A stretch of DNA of 7,020 nt, taken from assembly GCA_030654555.1 (NCBI GenBank), contig JAURXG010000196.1:1-7020 (forward strand), read 5' to 3'. This DNA comes from Aquabacterium sp. (GTDB lineage: Bacteria > Pseudomonadota > Gammaproteobacteria > Burkholderiales > Burkholderiaceae_C). Shown here in pieces: positions 5,904 to 7,020 of the stretch; within the stretch, counting starts at the first letter, position 1; every line of letters begins with the position of its first letter. The notes below the pieces were generated by a model. It saw only the letters and a program-made list of their open reading frames with translations. It made no database searches and was not told the DNA's origin. The translations under genes and the position numbers were made by a program.

Positions 5904-7020
5904 ATGGGTCAATTCTTCCGGCTGATCTACATCGGCCTCACGGTCCTGCGCTTCGGGCTGGACGAGGTGGCGCTGTCGCGCTTCCGCCAGGGCTGGGTGC
6001 GTGCGCTGGTGCGCGTGGCCACGATCGGCCGCCGCGCCCGCCTGGATGCACCACGCGGCGCGCGCCTGCGCATGGCGCTCGAGAAGCTGGGGCCGATCTT
6101 CGTCAAGTTCGGCCAGGTGCTGTCGACCCGGCGCGACCTGCTGCCGCTGGACGTGGCCGACGAGCTGGCCAAGCTGCAGGACCGGGTGCCGCCGTTCCCG
6201 GGCGCGCAGGCGGTGGCGCTGATCGAGAAGGCCTTCGGGCGGCGCATCGACGAGCTGTTCGAGCACTTCGACACCGTGCCGGTGGCCAGTGCGTCGATCG
6301 CGCAGGTGCACTTCGCCACGCTGCGCAAGGAGGGCGGCGGTGGCCGCGAGGTGGCCGTGAAGGTGCTGCGCCCGAGCATGCTCGAGGTGATCGACCACGA
6401 CCTGAACCTGCTGCACAAGCTGGCCCGGGTGGTGGAGTGGGCCTGGGCCGACGGCAAGCGCCTGAAGCCGCGCGAGGTGGTGGCCGAGTTCGACACCTAC
6501 CTGCACGACGAGCTCGACCTGGTGCGCGAGGCGGCCAATGCCGCGCAGCTGCGCCGCAACATGCAGGGCCTGGAGCTGGTGCTGGGGCCCGAGATGGTGT
6601 GGGAGCTGTGCACCTCCACCGTGCTGGTGATGGAGCGCATGGACGGCGTGCCGATCAGCCAGATCGACCGCTTGCGCGAGGCAGGCGTCGACATCCCGAA
6701 GCTAGCGCGCGACGGTGTGACGATCTTCTTCACCCAGGTGTTCCGCGACGGCTTCTTCCATGCCGACATGCACCCGGGCAACATCCAGGTGAGCCTGGCG
6801 CCACGCAGCTTCGGCCGCTACATCGCGCTGGACTTCGGCATCGTGGGCACGCTCACCGACTGGGACAAGGAATACCTGGCGCAGAACTTCCTGGCCTTCT
6901 TCCGCCGCGACTACAAACGCGTGGCCGAGCTGCACGTCGAATCGGGCTGGGTGCCGGCCGACACCCGGGTGGATGCGCTGGAGAGCGCCATCCGCGCGGT
7001 CTGCGAGCCGCATTTCGACC
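5904..7020 (+). CDS. ubiB: Ubiquinone biosynthesis protein UbiB (atypical kinase-like ATPase), 3' end cut by window edge
   Basis: Member of the UbiB/ADCK/Coq8 protein-kinase-like family, needed for aerobic ubiquinone biosynthesis; it acts as an ATPase on the inner membrane rather than as an ordinary protein kinase. The visible 372 residues are the N-terminal part of a protein usually about 510-545 long; the C-terminal transmembrane helices lie beyond the window. The family hallmarks are all present: the KxGQ motif within FVKFGQVLSTRRDLLP (66-81), the Ala-rich loop ASASIAQVH (128-136) that replaces a kinase P-loop, the ATP-site lysine in VAVKVLRP (150-157), the catalytic-loop equivalent HADMHPGN (286-293) and the metal-binding DFG (310-312). 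The start at 5904 fits the family N-terminus (MGQFFRLIYIGLTVLRFGLDE). No strong Shine-Dalgarno is visible in the 40-base gap after ubiJ. That gap contains no terminator, so the two genes are probably one operon. Confidence 0.96.
   Translation, partial: MGQFFRLIYIGLTVLRFGLDEVALSRFRQGWVRALVRVATIGRRARLDAPRGARLRMALEKLGPIFVKFGQVLSTRRDLLPLDVADELAKLQDRVPPFPGAQAVALIEKAFGRRIDELFEHFDTVPVASASIAQVHFATLRKEGGGGREVAVKVLRPSMLEVIDHDLNLLHKLARVVEWAWADGKRLKPREVVAEFDTYLHDELDLVREAANAAQLRRNMQGLELVLGPEMVWELCTSTVLVMERMDGVPISQIDRLREAGVDIPKLARDGVTIFFTQVFRDGFFHADMHPGNIQVSLAPRSFGRYIALDFGIVGTLTDWDKEYLAQNFLAFFRRDYKRVAELHVESGWVPADTRVDALESAIRAVCEPHFD

Noticed and set aside
5661..6506. Minus-strand open frame of about 281 codons opposite ubiJ and ubiB
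   Set aside because: Its composition is shadow-like (His, Gln, Arg, Ala) and it lies opposite two genes with intact family signatures.
1..7020. Search for mobile elements, CRISPR repeats, tRNA genes, toxin-antitoxin or defence genes
   Set aside because: No transposase-like protein, terminal inverted repeats, regularly spaced direct repeats or tRNA-like sequence was seen. Every gene-sized stretch is accounted for by a known EPS or ubiquinone gene.

Overview
The window comes from a GC-rich genome with strong G/C bias at third codon positions. The protein families suggest a betaproteobacterium of the order Burkholderiales, in the Leptothrix/Rubrivivax/Ideonella neighbourhood. This is inferred from protein style and gene content, not from an rRNA or marker gene. 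All six genes look intact; the first and last are cut only by the window edges. I see no tRNA, rRNA, insertion sequence, CRISPR array or phage gene.

Positions 5155 down to 1 (minus strand) hold the start of an exopolysaccharide (EPS) operon. In transcription order it contains a WcaJ/EpsB-type undecaprenyl-phosphate hexose-1-phosphate transferase (3764-5155), an EpsL-like outer-membrane beta-barrel protein (2399-3661), the UDP-sugar 4-epimerase GalE (1371-2387), and a bifunctional mannose-1-phosphate guanylyltransferase/mannose-6-phosphate isomerase (1-1374, last ~20 residues outside the window). The last three genes are almost fused: galE begins at or within 15 bases of the epsL stop, and galE and the guanylyltransferase gene share an ATGA overlap. 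Together they would load the first sugar onto the lipid carrier, supply UDP-Gal (and probably UDP-GalNAc) and GDP-mannose, and provide an outer-membrane component. Glycosyltransferases, polymerase/flippase, chain-length control and any exosortase are not in view.

Positions 5156-5344 form a divergent intergenic region of about 190 bases. It contains a TACAAT box just upstream of ubiJ, an imperfect 26-base dyad, a 10-base palindrome and a pair of competing inverted repeats. All are candidates for promoter/operator function, none proven.

Positions 5345-7020 (plus strand) hold ubiJ (5345-5863) and ubiB (5904 to beyond the edge), two accessory factors of coenzyme Q biosynthesis. They are housekeeping genes usually found downstream of ubiE. 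Here the EPS operon occupies that upstream position, so this is a junction between a core metabolic operon and an accessory surface-polysaccharide locus.

I found no convincing new system. The best specific observation is that GalE has Cys at the gatekeeper position (residue 299). This predicts activity on N-acetylated UDP-hexoses as well as UDP-Glc/UDP-Gal.
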